From CAYONZ01 sp964405465 (GTDB taxonomy: Bacteria; Bdellovibrionota; Bdellovibrionia; Bdellovibrionales; JAMPXM01): DNA of 64,000 nt. Below, in pieces: positions 61,314 to 64,000 of this stretch. The DNA is taken from the NCBI GenBank assembly GCA_964405465.1, contig CAYONZ010000005.1, positions 49,480-113,479 on the forward strand, written 5' to 3'. The notes under the pieces were generated by a model. It did not search any database. It worked only from the letters and a program-made list of their open reading frames with translations, and was not told the DNA's origin. The position numbers and the translations under genes are program-made. Within the stretch, counting starts at the first letter, position 1; every line of letters starts with the position of its first letter.

Positions 61314-61583
61314 CTACCTTGGTGGAAGGTTGAACTGAGATGGTGGCGGCGCGAGGGGCGAGGTTGTCGTGGGCTCACAAGTGCAAGTTCGGCAGCCCAA
61401 TTCATTGTAGCTACATTTTTGATGAGCATTTAGAAGTTCGCAGTAGGGTTCGTAGTTGTCGCAACCTTTGCTGGCATCATGTGTTCGATATCCGGCGCAG
61501 GACGTAGTTAGAATTAAGAGTAAGCTTATCTGTAAAATCCAGACAAATTGTTTTTTGTGCCTGACATGTAATTGAATAAGCAA
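61314..61583 (-). CDS. Small Cys-rich lipoprotein
   Basis: 89 residues from a TTG start at 61583 (AAGGA upstream at reasonable spacing). The hydrophobic signal QFVWILQISLLLILTTSC ends in a lipobox-like TTSC. The mature part has seven further Cys after the lipid Cys: GCDNYEPYC, HQKCSYNELGCRTCTC, then a Thr/Pro-rich tail. The pattern C..GC.TCTC recalls antistasin-like or other small disulfide-rich folds, which is a resemblance only. The coding frame stops next to repeat copy 3. Short length and a non-ATG start make it less sure, but the signal, lipobox and Cys pattern together support a real gene. Confidence 0.65.
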   Translation of the reverse strand: MLIQLHVRHKKQFVWILQISLLLILTTSCAGYRTHDASKGCDNYEPYCELLNAHQKCSYNELGCRTCTCEPTTTSPLAPPPSQFNLPPR

Positions 61584-61897
61584 TTGCAGTTTCCTTGTTT
61601 TGTTGATTGTAGATTATCGAGTTCAATATCTGCTGTAAAATGTAAAGTGCGGGATCCCTTTCTTGGTTTGTTTGGCTTGAAATTTTTTGGCCAAATCAGT
61701 CGTTAACTGTCCACAGAGCCTGGTTCATAAAAAAACTGTTAGGCGCATGAAATTAAATTTCTTTATTCTGGCCAGTTGTGTTTAAATTTTAGAGGCGTTT
61801 GAAAGTGATTCTGAAGTGCAATGCACTGGTGGTGACCTCATGCAGAATGGTGCTCCTGATAAAAGTAAAAACATCGGCAAAAGAAATTGAGAGAAAC
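61584..61897 (+). other. Intergenic region before uvrB
   Basis: No gene in these 314 bases except a possible N-terminal extension of uvrB (an in-frame ATG at 61847). No clear promoter boxes and no recognisable LexA-type site were seen. Confidence 0.35.
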
Positions 61898-64000
61898 ATG
61901 CGTGCGAGTCGAAGTTCGAAAACTAAATTTAAACTGGTCACTGACTATCAGCCTTCGGGTGATCAACCAAAGGCGATTGCCGAATTGGTTGAGAACATTC
62001 AAGATGGAGTGAATCATCAAGTTCTTTTAGGAGTCACTGGATCTGGAAAAACATTTTCCATGGCAAATGTGATTCAGAAGTTGAATTTACCAACATTGAT
62101 TCTGGCGCCAAATAAAACTTTAGCTGCACAACTTTACGGTGAATTTAAAGAGTTATTTCCGCACAATGCGGTGGAGTATTTTGTCAGTTACTATGATTAC
62201 TATCAGCCCGAGGCCTATATTCCAACGACGGACACGTTTATTGAGAAGGACTCTGCCATCAACGAGCAGATCGATCGCATGCGCCATTCTGCGACCAGAT
62301 CGCTATTTGATCGGCGTGACGTGATCATTGTGAGCAGTGTTTCCTGCATCTATGGTTTAGGAAGCCCCGAAGCCTATGAAGGAATGATGTTACAGGTTGT
62401 CGCGAATAAAGATCTTAAGCGCGATCAGTTTTTACGTGAGTTGGTTCGAATTCAGTACAAACGCAGTGATATAGATTTTCATCGTGGAACATTCCGTGTT
62501 CGAGGTGATGTTGTCGATGTGTTTCCATCTTATGAAGATGAGCGGGTGATTCGTGTGGAGTTTTTTGGGGACTTTGTTGATCGGCTGTCATGGGTAGACC
62601 CCTTGCGCGGAGAAACTCTCCAGGAATTGGATCAAATTGCGATTTATCCGGGAAGTCACTATGTCACCTCTGATGATCGTTTGAAGACAGCAATTAAATC
62701 AATTCAGGATGAGCTTCGTGAGAGATTGAATCAGCTTTCGACAGAAATGAAGTTGCTTGAGGCCCAGCGTCTCGAACAAAGAACATATTATGATATTGAG
62801 ATGATGGAAGAGTTGGGTTTTTGCTCTGGAATCGAGAACTATTCTCGGCATATGACCGGCAGGGCCGAGGGTGAGCCTCCGCCGACTTTAATTGAATATT
62901 TTCCTGACGAGTTTTTGACTTTTATCGATGAAAGCCATGTCACAGTTCCACAAATAGGTGGAATGTATCGTGGAGATAGAGCTCGAAAAATGACTTTGGT
63001 TGAGCACGGTTTTCGGTTGCCTTCGGCCTTGGATAATAGGCCTCTGAACTTTCAGGAGTTTGAAACTTATATGGATAAGGTGGTTTATGTTTCGGCCACT
63101 CCTGGGCCCTATGAAATGGCGAAGAGCCAGGGACTGATCGTCGAACAAATCATTCGGCCAACTGGCCTCTTGGACCCTGAGGTTGAGGTTCGACCGGCTC
63201 GTCATCAAGTTGATAATCTCTTGGCAGAAATTCGTTTACGTACAACTCGCAATGAACGGGTGCTCATTACGACTCTCACCAAGAGAAGTGCAGAGGATTT
63301 GACCGAATACTATGAAGGTTTGGGCATCAAGGTAAAGTATCTGCATAGTGATATTAAAACGATGGAGCGTTCAGAGATTCTTCGCGATCTTCGTCTCGGA
63401 GTTTTTGATGTGTTGATTGGGATTAACCTTTTACGTGAGGGATTGGATATTCCTGAAGTCAGTCTAGTGGCGATTACCGATGCGGATAAAGAGGGATTTT
63501 TACGTTCGGAGCGAAGTTTGATTCAAACTATTGGGCGGGCGGCAAGGAATGCTGAGGGTAAAGTAATCTTGTATGCGGATACGATTACTGAATCGATGAA
63601 AAAGGCAATGAGTGAGACAAAAAGGCGTCGAGAAATTCAGAAACAGTATAATGATGCACACGGAATCACACCAGCGACTGTGAAAAAACGCATTCGTGAA
63701 AGTGTATTTGAGATCTATACTTCGCAAGATCTTGCGGCTCCATTGCCAGGGGTGACAGTCGCAAAAGTCTCGGCGCCGATGAAAGCCTACATGAGTGATC
63801 CGAAGAGTATGACAAAGCAAATCGAGGGACTCCGCAAAAAGATGAAAACGCTTTCGCAGAACCTCGAGTTTGAGGAAGCAGCGAAGATGCGAGATGAAAT
63901 TAAACGTCTTGAGCTTGTGCAGTTGAGCTTTCTTTCTGGATCAGTTGAAGAAGACATGAATCGAGCCGTACTCGGGGAAGTTCAAGGAGATGACACTGCT
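61898..64000 (+). CDS. uvrB: UvrABC system protein B, 3' end cut by the window
   Basis: Damage-verifying helicase of nucleotide excision repair; binds UvrA and then UvrC. 701 codons are open to the last base of the window, so the gene continues, probably only a few residues more (normal length ~660-710). Seen in order: DYQPSGDQPKAI, Walker A GVTGSGKTF (~45-53), the beta-hairpin region YYDYYQPEAYIP, TFIDESHVTVPQI (DEAD-type box), RIGRAARNAEGK-like block TIGRAARNAEGKV, and the C-terminal UVR domain (EGLRKKMKTLSQNLEFEEAAKMRDEI). The ATG at 61898 is chosen by fit to the family; an in-frame ATG at 61847 would add 17 residues. Confidence 0.95.
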   Translation, partial: MRASRSSKTKFKLVTDYQPSGDQPKAIAELVENIQDGVNHQVLLGVTGSGKTFSMANVIQKLNLPTLILAPNKTLAAQLYGEFKELFPHNAVEYFVSYYDYYQPEAYIPTTDTFIEKDSAINEQIDRMRHSATRSLFDRRDVIIVSSVSCIYGLGSPEAYEGMMLQVVANKDLKRDQFLRELVRIQYKRSDIDFHRGTFRVRGDVVDVFPSYEDERVIRVEFFGDFVDRLSWVDPLRGETLQELDQIAIYPGSHYVTSDDRLKTAIKSIQDELRERLNQLSTEMKLLEAQRLEQRTYYDIEMMEELGFCSGIENYSRHMTGRAEGEPPPTLIEYFPDEFLTFIDESHVTVPQIGGMYRGDRARKMTLVEHGFRLPSALDNRPLNFQEFETYMDKVVYVSATPGPYEMAKSQGLIVEQIIRPTGLLDPEVEVRPARHQVDNLLAEIRLRTTRNERVLITTLTKRSAEDLTEYYEGLGIKVKYLHSDIKTMERSEILRDLRLGVFDVLIGINLLREGLDIPEVSLVAITDADKEGFLRSERSLIQTIGRAARNAEGKVILYADTITESMKKAMSETKRRREIQKQYNDAHGITPATVKKRIRESVFEIYTSQDLAAPLPGVTVAKVSAPMKAYMSDPKSMTKQIEGLRKKMKTLSQNLEFEEAAKMRDEIKRLELVQLSFLSGSVEEDMNRAVLGEVQGDDTA

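Noticed and set aside
61584..61897. LexA-type SOS box upstream of uvrB
   Set aside because: No palindromic TTAC/GTAA-type or CTGT/ACAG-type site was found in this stretch.
1..64000. CRISPR arrays, rRNA or tRNA genes, phage or transposase genes
   Set aside because: None could be read in gaps on either strand; no spaced direct repeats, no cloverleaf with conserved T-loop, and no transposase-like protein.

Overview
The window looks like a chromosome segment of a Bdellovibrionota-like bacterium (former Deltaproteobacteria). That placement is an inference from gene content: an alternative complex III operon, a mevalonate rather than MEP isoprenoid block, CdnL/CarD, many lipoproteins and secreted hydrolases, and low-to-mid GC. 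No rRNA or tRNA gene, CRISPR array, phage or transposase gene was seen.

Layout. 1-8743: 3' end of a CcsA-type haem-handling protein, then actABCDEF for alternative complex III (quinol to cytochrome c or oxidase electron transfer). 8981-12396: thrS-infC-rpmI-rplT; infC appears to start at an ATT codon overlapping the thrS stop. 12473-17880: mevalonate block fni, HMG-CoA reductase, probable phosphomevalonate kinase, diphosphomevalonate decarboxylase, mevalonate kinase. 18248-19942 (minus): rsmG and a SpoU-type RNA methyltransferase. 20182-22622: fadD, preceded by a near-perfect operator-like palindrome, and a hemolysin III-like membrane protein. 22686-27876: pheS-pheT-ihfA-merR. 27873-33186: RluA-type pseudouridine synthase and a 1359-residue secreted multi-domain hydrolase. 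33186-36285: PBP4-type peptidase and two small secreted proteins. 36635-41073 (minus): TolC/MacA/MacB-type tripartite transporter. 41414-48430: von Willebrand-like lipoprotein, OmpA protein, small secreted protein, fabH and a metallopeptidase-like lipoprotein. 48598-54181: DOMON-like protein, NamZ muramidase, small membrane protein, HD-GYP protein and recG. 54803-61153: secreted subtilase, CarD/CdnL, gltX, cysS. 61314-64000: small Cys-rich lipoprotein and uvrB, which runs off the window.

The most distinctive non-coding signal is a ~160 bp imperfect palindrome with 20 bp terminal inverted repeats, present three times (17939, 57061, 61151; the last inverted). Each copy lies at the 3' end of a gene, and the third supplies the cysS stop codon. 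It resembles a non-autonomous MITE-type element that may serve as a transcript end. The most distinctive protein is the fusion at 28828-32907: phosphodiesterase/alkaline-phosphatase-like, alpha/beta-hydrolase-like and DUF3047-like parts in one exported chain. Several envelope-active enzymes (PBP4, NamZ, subtilase, metallopeptidase-like lipoprotein, giant hydrolase) would suit a predatory or wall-remodelling life style; this is inference.
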